Source: JBDIAR01 sp039812545 (lineage in GTDB: Bacteria; Actinomycetota; Actinomycetes; Actinomycetales; Dermatophilaceae). From it: a DNA stretch of 14,662 nucleotides. This document shows positions 1 through 6,836 of the stretch, piece after piece. The notes beneath the pieces were generated by a model. It ran no database searches, had not been told where the DNA came from, and worked only from the letters and a program-made list of their open reading frames with translations. Within the stretch, counting starts at the first letter, position 1; each line of letters opens with the position of its first letter. The translations under genes and the position numbers were made by a program. Location of the stretch: contig JBDIAR010000086.1 of the NCBI GenBank assembly GCA_039812545.1, positions 1-14,662 of the forward strand, written 5' to 3'.

Positions 1-44
1 TGCTCCTGTTCGGGGGAGATGCCCTTGGGCTGGTCGTCGGCCAT
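1..44 (-). CDS. N-terminal fragment of an unidentified protein (runs off left edge)
   Basis: Only the first 14 codons are inside the window, reading MADDQPKGISPEQE. The ATG at 44-42 has a good upstream ribosome binding site on the minus strand (GAGGAAGGG, about 7 nt away), so the start is credible. The fragment is hydrophilic and too short to assign to a family. It lies downstream of the aroQ-type gene on the same strand but is separated from it by 190 nt that contain a plausible promoter and a CRP-like site. It therefore probably has its own transcript, although read-through from the catabolic operon is possible. A transporter or a further catabolic gene would fit the context, but nothing in these residues shows that. 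Confidence 0.6.
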   Translation of the reverse strand, partial: MADDQPKGISPEQE

Positions 45-70
45 GGTGGCTGCCCTTCCTCGGCGGCGGT

Positions 71-109
71 GCTGGGAGGTGTTGCTGGGACGTGATGCTG
101 GGAGGTGCT
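71..109. repeat. Three tandem 13-bp repeats in the leader of the left-edge gene
   Basis: Three copies with a 13-bp period lie at 71-83 (GCTGGGAGGTGTT), 84-96 (GCTGGGACGTGAT) and 97-109 (GCTGGGAGGTGCT). Read on the minus strand, the direction of the gene starting at 44, copies one and three contain CACCTCCC, which matches the anti-Shine-Dalgarno core of 16S rRNA. The array sits 27 nt upstream of the start codon and inside the predicted 5' untranslated region. It may be neutral slippage, or it may pair with the nearby purine-rich ribosome binding site. Confidence 0.75.
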
Positions 110-160
110 GCTCGTCCGTTCGGAGGAGCCTCAGGTATGAACGAACTGGTTACTTAACTA

Positions 161-189
161 AATGTAAAGCTCGTCACGTCTGACGTAAA
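161..189 (-). promoter_or_regulatory. Candidate promoter for the left-edge gene
   Basis: On the minus strand, TTTACG (positions 189-184) and TACATT (166-161) are spaced by 17 nt, each matching 4 of 6 bases of the TTGACA/TATAAT consensus. Transcription would begin near 154 and leave a leader of about 110 nt. Two small palindromes lie in the same area: ACGTC-T-GACGT at 176-186 between the two hexamers, and GTTA-CT-TAAC at 149-158 over the predicted start site. Either could be a repressor operator. The stretch is conspicuously AT-rich for this genome, which supports a regulatory role. Confidence 0.4.
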
Positions 190-205
190 TGTGATCTAGG
201 TCACA
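190..205. promoter_or_regulatory. CRP/GlxR-type binding site
   Basis: The sequence TGTGATCTAGGTCACA fits the CRP-family consensus TGTGA-N6-TCACA exactly, and 14 of its 16 positions are symmetric. Actinobacterial cAMP-responsive regulators such as GlxR and mycobacterial Crp use this consensus. It lies in the 190-nt gap between the aroQ-type gene and the gene starting at 44, directly abutting the candidate -35 hexamer. It is centred about 43 bp upstream of the predicted start site, the geometry of a class II CRP-activated promoter. Binding is inferred, not shown. Confidence 0.65.
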
Positions 206-234
206 CGGCTGCCCGGTAGAGTTCGGCGACGCGA

Positions 235-675
235 TCAGGTCGCCCGGAGACGTTGACAGCAGTAGTCCAAGGCCATGGTGTAGCCGAACACCCCACAGCC
301 GACGACGATTCCCGCGGCGATGGGGGACAGGTAGGAGTGGTGGCGGAACTCGTCGCGGGCGTGGACGTTGGAGATGTGCACCTCGACGAAGGACACCTCC
401 GCGCCCTCGAAGGCATCCCGGATGGCGACGCTCGTGTGCGTGAACGCGCCCGGGTTGATGACGACGAATCGCGTCCCCTCGCTGCGACACTGATGGATTC
501 GGTCGATGATCGCGCCCTCGTGGTTGCTTTGGAAGCAGTCCACCGTCAGCCCGAGTTCGGCGCCGTGGACCCGGAAGGCCGATTCCACATCGGCCAGGGT
601 CGTGCGTCCGTAGAACTCGGGCTTGCGGGTGCCGAGCAGGTTGAGGTTCGGGCCGTTGACGAGCAGGACATCCAT
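235..675 (-). CDS. aroQ: Type II 3-dehydroquinate dehydratase
   Basis: This 146-residue protein interconverts 3-dehydroquinate and 3-dehydroshikimate. It is a full-length member of the small dodecameric type II class, which usually has about 145-150 residues. Visible signatures are NGPNLNLLG (7-15), the active-site loop with Arg17 and catalytic Tyr22, FQSNHEG (48-54), NPGAFTHTSVAIRDA (74-88), and EVHISNVHARDEFRHHSYLS (98-117) with catalytic His100. All catalytic residues are present, so it should be active. The ATG at 675 is chosen because it starts the conserved beta strand and has AAGGAG 9 nt upstream; an earlier in-frame start at 765 would add 30 unconserved residues. Its neighbours are catabolic rather than shikimate-biosynthesis genes, so a quinate-type catabolic role (qsuC/quiB-like) is my inference. 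An anabolic role cannot be excluded. Confidence 0.95.
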   Translation of the reverse strand: MDVLLVNGPNLNLLGTRKPEFYGRTTLADVESAFRVHGAELGLTVDCFQSNHEGAIIDRIHQCRSEGTRFVVINPGAFTHTSVAIRDAFEGAEVSFVEVHISNVHARDEFRHHSYLSPIAAGIVVGCGVFGYTMALDYCCQRLRAT

Positions 676-754
676 GTCCGGTACTCCTTGGGTTGTCGGG
701 TAAAGGGATTGCCCGCTTGGTTGCGGTAATCGGGCGGCGCTGCCGAACAGCGGA

Positions 755-1813
755 CTACTCGGCAAGCGCGGGGATCTCGACGATGCCGCCGTGCTCGGCG
801 GCGAGCTTTATCGCCTCGACGACCCGCATGTTCATCAGGCCATCGCCGACGGTGCACAACGGCTCCGCCTCTCCACGGACCACGTCGCCGAAGTGGTCCA
901 GCTGCGCCGCGATCGGATCCTGCCGGATCAGGTCCGCGACGAACACCTCGAACGGCCGCCACCACGAGCGGTCCTCGGCAGTGGCATATGTCGTTACGCG
1001 AAACGTCGGGATGGATAGGGAGCCCAGCGTCCCTGCGACGTGGTAGCAGTCCTCGTCGGGGTAGGTGGCGTACGCGGGGTTCTCCGCCGAGGTCTGTTCC
1101 CAGCTCCGTGGTGAGCCCACGGTGTCCGAGAGGATGAAGGTGCCCAGTGCGCCATTTGCGAACCGCAGCGCGACAGCGGCGGTGTCCTCGACCGCGAACC
1201 CGCGACTGGCGCGTGAAGTGTATGCCTGCACATCGGCGATCTCGCCGCACAGGATCCGCAGGTTGTGGATCTCGTGGCTCATGTTCAGCAGAATGGGGCC
1301 GGCTCCCGGTTCGCGGCGCCAGGGCGCCTCATCGAAGTAGGCGTCCGGTTTGCAGAACAGGGCGGTGCCGCTGACCGCGACGAGCGAGCCGAGCCGCCCT
1401 GAGTCTACGATCTCCCGGGCCAGTCGCATGATGGGCGAATGGGTGCGGTGGTGCCCGACGAGGATCGTCGCACCGCAGTTGCGTGCCGCGGCGTAGAGCG
1501 TCTCGGCCGCGTCGATCGAGTGGGCGAGCGGCTTCTCAAGGAGGATGGGTATGCCGGCGGCCATACAGGCGCTCGCCTGCTCCAGATGCAGCTGGTTCGG
1601 GGTCGCCAGGACCACCCCGTCCGGCCGGTCGCGCTCCAACAGGCTGTTCAGATCGGAGAAGTGCGCAACGCCCACTTCTTCGGCGAGCGCCGCGCCAGCC
1701 TGCGCCGGATCCACGACCGCCGACAGCCGCAGCTTCGGGTTCGCCAGCGCCGCGGCGATGTGATCACGACCGATGTAGCCGACGCCCACGACGGCGATCC
1801 GGGTGCCAGACAT
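755..1813 (-). CDS. Gfo/Idh/MocA-family NAD(P)-dependent oxidoreductase
   Basis: A 352-residue protein with an N-terminal Rossmann fold: the dinucleotide motif GVGYIG is at 10-15. The family hallmark LEKPLA is at 92-97, with Lys94 the expected catalytic lysine. The C-terminal alpha/beta domain contains GAGPILLNMSHEIHNLRIL (170-188), in which His180 aligns with the catalytic histidine of inositol dehydrogenase-type enzymes. The usual upstream Asp is replaced, and an Asn-x-x-His version is present. Family members oxidise cyclic polyols, sugars and related hydroxy acids. With a dehydroquinate dehydratase 79 nt downstream, a quinate- or shikimate-like cyclic substrate is plausible but not proven. 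The ATG at 1813 has GGAG 6 nt upstream, and the CoA-transferase stop lies 12 nt before it. Confidence 0.9.
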   Translation of the reverse strand: MSGTRIAVVGVGYIGRDHIAAALANPKLRLSAVVDPAQAGAALAEEVGVAHFSDLNSLLERDRPDGVVLATPNQLHLEQASACMAAGIPILLEKPLAHSIDAAETLYAAARNCGATILVGHHRTHSPIMRLAREIVDSGRLGSLVAVSGTALFCKPDAYFDEAPWRREPGAGPILLNMSHEIHNLRILCGEIADVQAYTSRASRGFAVEDTAAVALRFANGALGTFILSDTVGSPRSWEQTSAENPAYATYPDEDCYHVAGTLGSLSIPTFRVTTYATAEDRSWWRPFEVFVADLIRQDPIAAQLDHFGDVVRGEAEPLCTVGDGLMNMRVVEAIKLAAEHGGIVEIPALAE

Positions 1814-1825
1814 GCCCTGCTCCGA

Positions 1826-3046
1826 TCAGACGGGGGCGTACAGGACGCCCTGCGAGGTCATGGCTGCGATCTCCTCGGCGGTGTACCCGAGTTGCTCGGC
1901 GATCTCGGCGTTGTGCTGGCCGAGAGTAGGCGCGACTCGGGTTGGGTCGGTGTCGGCGTCGGAGAACCGGAAGGGCAGGTTGGGCAACCGGATCGGCCCG
2001 AGTACCGGGTGGTCGATGTCGAGGATCATGTTGCGAGCCGCGATCTGCGGGTCGGCTACGACATCGGCGATCGTCTGGATCTTCGAGCACACCAAACCCG
2101 CCGCGTCGAGCTGTGCGACCACGTCGGCGACGGATTCCTGCGCCATGGACCAGGATTCGACCATTTCGCGGATACGGTCGGCGTTCGCATTACGGCCCGA
2201 CACGCTCCAGTAGGTCTCGTCGGCCACGAGTTCGGGCCCCCCGATCAGCTGGGCCAGGCGCTTCCAACTATCCTCCATCTGCGCGGCGACGACGAAGGCG
2301 CCATCGCGCGCCGCGTACACGCCGTAGACGATCGAGGACGACAACTCCTTGCCCATCTGCTTCGGCGAGATGGCGCCGTCGCTGAGCAGGTACTCCTGGA
2401 CGGCGTATTCGTGCATGGAGACCATGCAGTCATAGAGCGCGAGGTCGATGAACTGACCCTTGCCCGTCCTGGCGCGTCCGAGCAGCGCCGCGCATACGGC
2501 GGCAACGCCGTGGATCCCGGTGTACATGTCGGCGATGGACAGTCCGTAGACGGGGGGTGCCTCGCCGGGCGTGCCGAGCATCGACATCCCACCGCACTTG
2601 GCCTCGGCGATGAGGCCGAATCCGGCCCGATTCCAGTCCGGTCCGGTGTGTCCGTTGGCACTGATCGAGCAGTAGACGAGCCCGGGGTTGATGGCCGCGA
2701 GATCGTCGTAACCGAGCCCGAGGCGCTTCATCGCGCCGGGCCGCAGGTTCTCGACGAAGACATCCGCCGTGCGGACCAGCCGATGGAAGAGCTCGAGCCC
2801 CTGCGGATCCTTGACGTTGACGCATAAGCCCCGTTTGCCCATGTTCTGCTGCATGAAGTAGCCGGAGTAGCCGTGGTCGACGACCAGCGGGCTCAGCCGG
2901 GCCGCATCGCCGCCCGTGGGCCGCTCGACCTTGATGACGTCGGCCCCCATCGCGGCCAGGCAGCGGGACAGGTAGGGCCCGGCGAGGAAGTGGGAGTTGT
3001 CGATGACGGTGATGCCCTCAAGTAGGCGGGTTCCGTTGGTGGTCAT
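1826..3046 (-). CDS. Family III CoA-transferase (CaiB/BaiF)
   Basis: This 406-residue protein belongs to the formyl-CoA transferase fold family, which moves CoA from one acyl-CoA to a free carboxylic acid through an aspartyl-CoA thioester. The opening LEGITVIDNSHFLAGPYLSR and GADVIKVERP (34-43) are typical, as are FVENLRPG (97-104) and GLGYDDLAAINPGLVY (110-125). The catalytic aspartate is Asp173 in GLSIADMYTGIHG, matching Asp169 of formyl-CoA transferase. The length is normal for the family. The ATG at 3046 has AAGGAG 11 nt upstream, which overlaps the end of the MaoC gene; the two genes are 2 nt apart. Its place between a MaoC hydratase and a Gfo/Idh dehydrogenase indicates activation of an acid for CoA-dependent degradation. 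The acid cannot be read from sequence. Confidence 0.94.
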   Translation of the reverse strand: MTTNGTRLLEGITVIDNSHFLAGPYLSRCLAAMGADVIKVERPTGGDAARLSPLVVDHGYSGYFMQQNMGKRGLCVNVKDPQGLELFHRLVRTADVFVENLRPGAMKRLGLGYDDLAAINPGLVYCSISANGHTGPDWNRAGFGLIAEAKCGGMSMLGTPGEAPPVYGLSIADMYTGIHGVAAVCAALLGRARTGKGQFIDLALYDCMVSMHEYAVQEYLLSDGAISPKQMGKELSSSIVYGVYAARDGAFVVAAQMEDSWKRLAQLIGGPELVADETYWSVSGRNANADRIREMVESWSMAQESVADVVAQLDAAGLVCSKIQTIADVVADPQIAARNMILDIDHPVLGPIRLPNLPFRFSDADTDPTRVAPTLGQHNAEIAEQLGYTAEEIAAMTSQGVLYAPV

Positions 3047-3048
3047 GG

Positions 3049-3573
3049 CTAGTCGTTCTCCTTGGCTGCGGGGCGGCGGGGGACCATGAGTGTGTGCACG
3101 CTGCGTTGGACGACGACATCGTCCTGGTTGACGAGTTCGGCGGGGAGGGTGACGATGCCCCAGCCCGGGCGGCTGCGCGAGACACGCGTACTCTCGACTC
3201 GGAACCGGACCCGTACGGTGTCGTCGATGCCGATGGGGGCCAGGAAGTCCACGGTCCAGCCCAGCGAGTAACCCGGCTGGAACCGATACTCGCTCTGCGA
3301 CTTCAAGCCGTCGGTCAGCGCCAGGCCGAGCAGTCCGTGCGCGACCCGCCGACCGAAGTGGCTTGCGGCGGCGTACTCCCGGTCCACATGCACCGGGTTG
3401 TGGTCACCACTCACGCGGGCGTAGGTATCGATCGTCTCCGCCGTCACGGTGAACAACGGGCTCTCGCACGAGTCGCCGATCTGGGCCTCATCGAACCACC
3501 GGGCCTGGCTCGTCGGTTCGTGCGGACGCCTCATGGTGGAGACGCCGGTGGGGGGTGGTGGGTGAGTCGTCAT
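3049..3573 (-). CDS. MaoC-family (R)-specific enoyl-CoA hydratase/dehydratase
   Basis: A 174-residue single hot-dog protein of the MaoC class, which adds or removes water at the alpha-beta double bond of a CoA thioester. The hydratase-2 motif appears as YARVSGDHNPVHVDREYA (51-68), with the catalytic pair Asp57 and His62, followed by GRRVAHGLLGLALTDGL. The ATG at 3573 is chosen because it overlaps the stop of the upstream dehydrogenase gene as ATGA and has GAGG 7 nt upstream. A second ATG at 3534 would remove 13 Pro/Thr-rich, unconserved residues but has a poorer ribosome binding site. Translational coupling on one side and a 2-nt gap to the CoA-transferase on the other make a joint pathway very likely. 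The substrate is presumably the CoA ester made by that transferase. Confidence 0.92.
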   Translation of the reverse strand: MTTHPPPPTGVSTMRRPHEPTSQARWFDEAQIGDSCESPLFTVTAETIDTYARVSGDHNPVHVDREYAAASHFGRRVAHGLLGLALTDGLKSQSEYRFQPGYSLGWTVDFLAPIGIDDTVRVRFRVESTRVSRSRPGWGIVTLPAELVNQDDVVVQRSVHTLMVPRRPAAKEND

Positions 3574-4535
3574 CGGGGTACCTCGGCTGTTGTCGGGGAG
3601 TTCGGGACCAGGGCCTCGCGTCCCTTCACGGCCGCCACGAGGGTGTCGTTCACAGGCGTCGGTATGCCGGTGCGCTCGCCCCAGCGGACGAGGGCGCCGT
3701 TGATCACGTCGATCTCGGTGCGTGCGTCCGCATCGAGGCTCTGCAGCATGGAGGTCCGAAAATCGGGCGGGAGCCCGTCCGCCGCGCTGAGCCAGATCGC
3801 CTCGGGATCCTCGCAGCTCAGCGTGATCCCGGCAGCCCGCGCCACGGCGATCCCCTCCGCGACCGCGGCGAGAGCGCAGTCCCTGACCTGCGGGACGGCA
3901 TACAGCACGCCATAGGGCAGACCGGTGATTGCCGCCAGCGCACCGGTCGCGCAGTTGACGAGCAGCTTGTCCCAACGGATTCGGTCGATGTGTTCGGACA
4001 CCTCGGTGGGTAGGCCGCACTCGGTGAAGGTGGCGGCCACGTGCTGTGCCGCACTGGAGCGGGACCCTCCGGGGTCGCCGATCACGGTGCGGCGACCGGC
4101 GACGCCGGCGCTGACGTGACCGTCGGCGATGCGGCGGCCGCCGGCATACGTGACTCCGAGGAGGATGTGGTCGGAACCGACGAGGCGCGCGAGGGTCTCC
4201 TCATGCCCGAGGCCGTTCTGCAGAGTCAGGACCTGGGTTTGCGCCCCGATGACGGGCATTGCGTCACGGACCGCGTTGGCGGTGTCGTGGGACTTCACGA
4301 GCACGACGACGACATCGGCGGCGGGAACCTCGGCATATCCGCAGGTGGCGCGCACGGCCACGGCGCGGTCCACGGCGTTCGGGCCGCTGCCGGTACGCAA
4401 GACCAAGCCGTGGCGCTCGATGGCCGCCACCTGGGCGCGATTGCGGCTCACGAGCGTTACCTCACCGCCGCCCTGGGCCAGTGTGCCGCCGATCGCGCAC
4501 CCCAGCGCTCCGGCGCCGACGACGACGATGTGCAC
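3570..4535 (-). CDS. Ketopantoate reductase-family (ApbA/PanE) dehydrogenase
   Basis: A 321-residue NADP-type dehydrogenase of the 2-dehydropantoate 2-reductase family. It has the Rossmann motif GAGALG (7-12), VLVKSHDT around Lys81, LQNGLG (105-110), the catalytic block RWDKLLVNCATGA with Lys190 and Asn194, and RTEIDVINGALVRWG with Glu274. All the usual catalytic residues are there. The GTG at 4535 is preferred because AAGGAG lies 8 nt upstream and it begins directly at the first beta strand; the frame stays open upstream to 4667, but that extension is unconserved. As first gene of a catabolic operon with no pantothenate genes nearby, it more likely reduces another 2-keto acid or oxidises a 2-hydroxy acid than makes pantoate, so I withhold the symbol panE. 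It is divergent from the LysR gene. Confidence 0.9.
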   Translation of the reverse strand: MHIVVVGAGALGCAIGGTLAQGGGEVTLVSRNRAQVAAIERHGLVLRTGSGPNAVDRAVAVRATCGYAEVPAADVVVVLVKSHDTANAVRDAMPVIGAQTQVLTLQNGLGHEETLARLVGSDHILLGVTYAGGRRIADGHVSAGVAGRRTVIGDPGGSRSSAAQHVAATFTECGLPTEVSEHIDRIRWDKLLVNCATGALAAITGLPYGVLYAVPQVRDCALAAVAEGIAVARAAGITLSCEDPEAIWLSAADGLPPDFRTSMLQSLDADARTEIDVINGALVRWGERTGIPTPVNDTLVAAVKGREALVPNSPTTAEVPR

Positions 4536-4624
4536 GAGCCTGGCTCCTTCGCTTGCGGGACCTTCGGGTCTTTCGACGGTAGGGGCGATCGCGGTAATCT
4601 GTCCATGCAATGAACCCAATAGTG

Positions 4625-4643
4625 ACATGTGCATGAGACATGT
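4625..4643. promoter_or_regulatory. LysR-type T-N11-A operator in the divergent region
   Basis: ACATGT at 4625-4630 and ACATGT at 4638-4643 are separated by 7 nt, giving CAT-N11-ATG, a textbook LysR-family box. It lies 22 nt upstream of the lysR start and 89 nt upstream of the dehydrogenase GTG, inside the 130-nt divergent gap 4536-4665. Such boxes normally serve both autoregulation and inducer-dependent activation of the divergent operon. Because each arm is itself palindromic, direct and inverted arrangements cannot be told apart. I see no convincing -35/-10 pair in either direction. Confidence 0.5.
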
Positions 4644-4665
4644 TTGATGGGTGGGAGAGGTGAAC

Positions 4666-5652
4666 ATGGGACCTGTGGTGCCGGCCGGTGACGACGGGCT
4701 GCTCGATCCGCGCCTCTTGCGGCTCTTCGATGCGCTGTATTCGGTGGGGAGCGTGACCCAGGCGGCCGACTCGCTCCAGATCAGTCAGCCGACGGCGAGC
4801 CTGCAGCTGGCCGCGCTGCGCCGAGCTCTGGGCGACCCGCTGTTCGTCCGTTCTCCGACCGGGATGCGTCCGACGCCGCGGGCCGACGAGTTGATCGCCG
4901 GTGTCCGTGCGGCTCTGGACGCGCTACGTCGGGTGAGTACGGGGCGGACCGCGTTCAGCCCGGCGGCCACGTCGAGACGCTTCCGGATCCATATGTCGGA
5001 TGCCTCCACCGTGACGTTGTTGCCGACCCTCTTGAAGCGCGCTCGGGAGGAGGCTCCCGGTGTGCGCCTTGATGCGGTTCCGATCGACGGTCACACACCC
5101 GCCGAACTTCGCAGTGGGGCAGGCGATCTCGCTCTTGGGTTCGTCCCGGGTCTAGAAACGGGATTCCTCGCTCAGTCGTTGTACAGCCAGGACTGGGTAT
5201 GCCTCGTCGGCGCCGCCCATCCACACGTGCGGCGATCGCTCACGCGAGGTCAGTTCGCGACTCTGGGCCACGTGACCATCGGCCAGGGCACCGGAGCCAC
5301 CCTGCTCGAGGAGCGGCTGGTCGATGCCGGCATTCGCAGGGATGCCGTACTCACCGTCCCCGGCGTCCTCGGGCTGCCGGCCATTCTGGCCTCGTCGCAG
5401 CTCGTGGCGACCGTTCCCCGGCATGTCGGGACCGTGCTCGCCCACGATCCACGGATCCGGCTGACGGCGTGTCCCATCGACGTGGGGACCTTTGTCGTGC
5501 GGAGTTACTGGCATGCCCGGTTCGACGGCGACCCGGCTCACCAGTGGCTCCGCCGACTTGTGGTGGACCTGTTCGGGTCGTCCTCGACGGCAGGAGGAAC
5601 TGGAGGACGCGGAAAGCCGACGCGTCCGTGGGCCGTCGCTGGGTTCGTGTGA
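4666..5652 (+). CDS. LysR-family transcriptional regulator of the divergent operon
   Basis: A 328-residue LysR-type regulator. The N-terminal winged helix-turn-helix spans about residues 14-75 (LRLFDALYSVGSVTQAADSL, then SQPTASLQLAALRRALGDPL and FVRSPTGMRPTPRA). A helical linker follows, and the periplasmic-binding-like effector domain begins near 105 (FRIHMSDASTVTLLPTLLKR). The last 20 or so residues are Gly/Pro-rich and not part of the usual fold. The ATG at 4666 is chosen because GGGAGAGG lies 6 nt upstream; in-frame GTG codons at 4651 and 4660 are possible starts that would place the gene closer to its operator. It very probably controls the divergent catabolic operon through the T-N11-A box, responding to a pathway substrate or intermediate. 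Its 3' end is only 5 nt from the converging metB. Confidence 0.93.
   Translation: MGPVVPAGDDGLLDPRLLRLFDALYSVGSVTQAADSLQISQPTASLQLAALRRALGDPLFVRSPTGMRPTPRADELIAGVRAALDALRRVSTGRTAFSPAATSRRFRIHMSDASTVTLLPTLLKRAREEAPGVRLDAVPIDGHTPAELRSGAGDLALGFVPGLETGFLAQSLYSQDWVCLVGAAHPHVRRSLTRGQFATLGHVTIGQGTGATLLEERLVDAGIRRDAVLTVPGVLGLPAILASSQLVATVPRHVGTVLAHDPRIRLTACPIDVGTFVVRSYWHARFDGDPAHQWLRRLVVDLFGSSSTAGGTGGRGKPTRPWAVAGFV
5605..5627. terminator. Possible bidirectional hairpin at the lysR/metB convergence
   Basis: GGACGCG at 5605-5611 and CGCGTCC at 5621-5627 form a perfect 7-bp stem with a 9-nt loop, about 25 nt before the lysR stop. The two converging genes are only 5 nt apart, so any terminator must lie inside a coding end. 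There is no T-tract on either side, which is common in high-GC actinobacteria but leaves the call weak. Confidence 0.25.
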
Positions 5653-5657
5653 GCGAG

Positions 5658-6827
5658 TTACCCCTCGGCGGCGCGGTCCAGGGCGTCGGTCAGGTCCGAG
5701 ACGAGGTCGCTCTCGGCCTCGATCCCGACGGAGATCCGGACCAGTCCCTCGCCGATCCCGGCGATCTCCCACGCCTGCGGGGTCATCGACGCGTGCGTCA
5801 TCGTGCGCGGGTGCGCCACCAGCGTCTCGACACCGCCCAGCGACTCGGCCAACGACATACAGTCCAGGCCGTCCACGAACCGCCGCACGGCCTGGGTACC
5901 TCCGCGCAGGTCGAACGACACCATGGCGCCGAAGCCCTGCTGCTGGCGCGCCGCCACCGCGTGTCCCGGGTGGTCGGGACGCCCGGGGTAGTTCACCGCC
6001 GTGACCGCCGGATGCCGCTCCAGCACCTCGACAAGGGCCGCCGCATTGGCCTGGTGCTGGCGCATCCGGGGGAACAGCGTGCGCAGCCCGCGCAGCGTCA
6101 GGTAGCTGTCGAACGGGCCGCCGGTGGTGCCGAGCACGTTGTTCCACCAGTCCAGTTGCTCGTGCAACTCCGCGGTGGCCGCGACGACGGCGCCGCCGAC
6201 GACGTCGCTGTGGCCGCCGATGTACTTCGTCGTCGAGTGGTGCACGATGTCGGCGCCGAGCGAGATCGGTTGTTGCAGAGCGGGCGAGAGGAAGGTGTTG
6301 TCGGCGACGACGAGCGCGCCCACGGCGTGGGCCCGTTCGGCGACCGCGGCGATATCGGTGATGCGCAGCAACGGATTCGACGGCGTCTCCAGCCACGCGA
6401 TCCGCGGCGCCGGCTCCGTGTGCAGCGCCGCCGCGACCGCCTCGGAGTCGTTGAAATCGACATAGTCGACGGTGAAATGGCCCTTGCCCGCGAGGGAATC
6501 GAAGAGCCGCCAACTCCCGCCGTAGCAGTCGTGCGGCACGACGATCCGTTCACCGACCGACACGAACGCAGCCAGGATCAGCGTCATCCCGGCCATCCCC
6601 GTGGACGTCACCACCCCACCGGCGCCACCCTCCAACTGGGTGAGCGCCTCGGCGAGGGTGTTCCGGGTCGGGTTGGAGCTGCGGGTGTAGTCGTAGGGGC
6701 CCGGCTTCTCGTACCCGTCGAACGCGAACGTGCTCGACAGGTAGATCGGCGGCACGATCGAGCGGTATGCCGGGTCGACGCCGATGCCGGTCCGGATCGC
6801 GCGGGTCTCGCGGGAGGTCTCGCCCAT
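5658..6827 (-). CDS. metB: Cystathionine gamma-synthase
   Basis: A 389-residue PLP enzyme of the Cys/Met metabolism family that condenses an activated homoserine ester with cysteine to cystathionine in methionine synthesis. Visible features are YTRSSNPTR (47-55, contacts to the neighbouring subunit's cofactor), TSTGMAGM (74-81), DCYGGSWRLF (100-109), ETPSNPLL (147-154), VADNTFLSP (174-182) and the PLP-lysine signature HSTTKYIGGHSDVVGG with Lys201. The C-terminal SLGGVETLVAHPRTMTHASM is typical of gamma-synthase/gamma-lyase enzymes. The related lyase or O-acetylhomoserine sulfhydrylase cannot be fully excluded, but gamma-synthase fits best. The ATG at 6827 is used; a GTG at 6833 would add two residues. 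No clear ribosome binding site is seen. It lies 9 nt after the pseudouridine synthase stop, so coupling is likely. Confidence 0.92.
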   Translation of the reverse strand: MGETSRETRAIRTGIGVDPAYRSIVPPIYLSSTFAFDGYEKPGPYDYTRSSNPTRNTLAEALTQLEGGAGGVVTSTGMAGMTLILAAFVSVGERIVVPHDCYGGSWRLFDSLAGKGHFTVDYVDFNDSEAVAAALHTEPAPRIAWLETPSNPLLRITDIAAVAERAHAVGALVVADNTFLSPALQQPISLGADIVHHSTTKYIGGHSDVVGGAVVAATAELHEQLDWWNNVLGTTGGPFDSYLTLRGLRTLFPRMRQHQANAAALVEVLERHPAVTAVNYPGRPDHPGHAVAARQQQGFGAMVSFDLRGGTQAVRRFVDGLDCMSLAESLGGVETLVAHPRTMTHASMTPQAWEIAGIGEGLVRISVGIEAESDLVSDLTDALDRAAEG

Positions 6828-6836
6828 GGCCACAGA

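Noticed and set aside
149..158. GTTA-CT-TAAC palindrome as a separate operator
   Set aside because: Too short to stand alone in an AT-rich promoter stretch; kept only as a note in the promoter entry.
1439..2827. 462-codon open frame on the plus strand opposite the CoA-transferase and Gfo/Idh genes
   Set aside because: It lies antisense to two genes with full catalytic motifs, has no recognisable family motif, and is the mirror-frame effect expected in high-GC DNA.
3570..4535. Naming the dehydrogenase panE
   Set aside because: All catalytic residues fit the family, but the operon context is catabolic and no other pantothenate gene is nearby, so the biosynthetic name would mislead.
4536..4624. 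Possible -35/-10 promoter for the catabolic operon
   Set aside because: Several TTG-type hexamers exist on the minus strand but none pairs with a TANNNT hexamer at 16-18 nt; no call is supportable.
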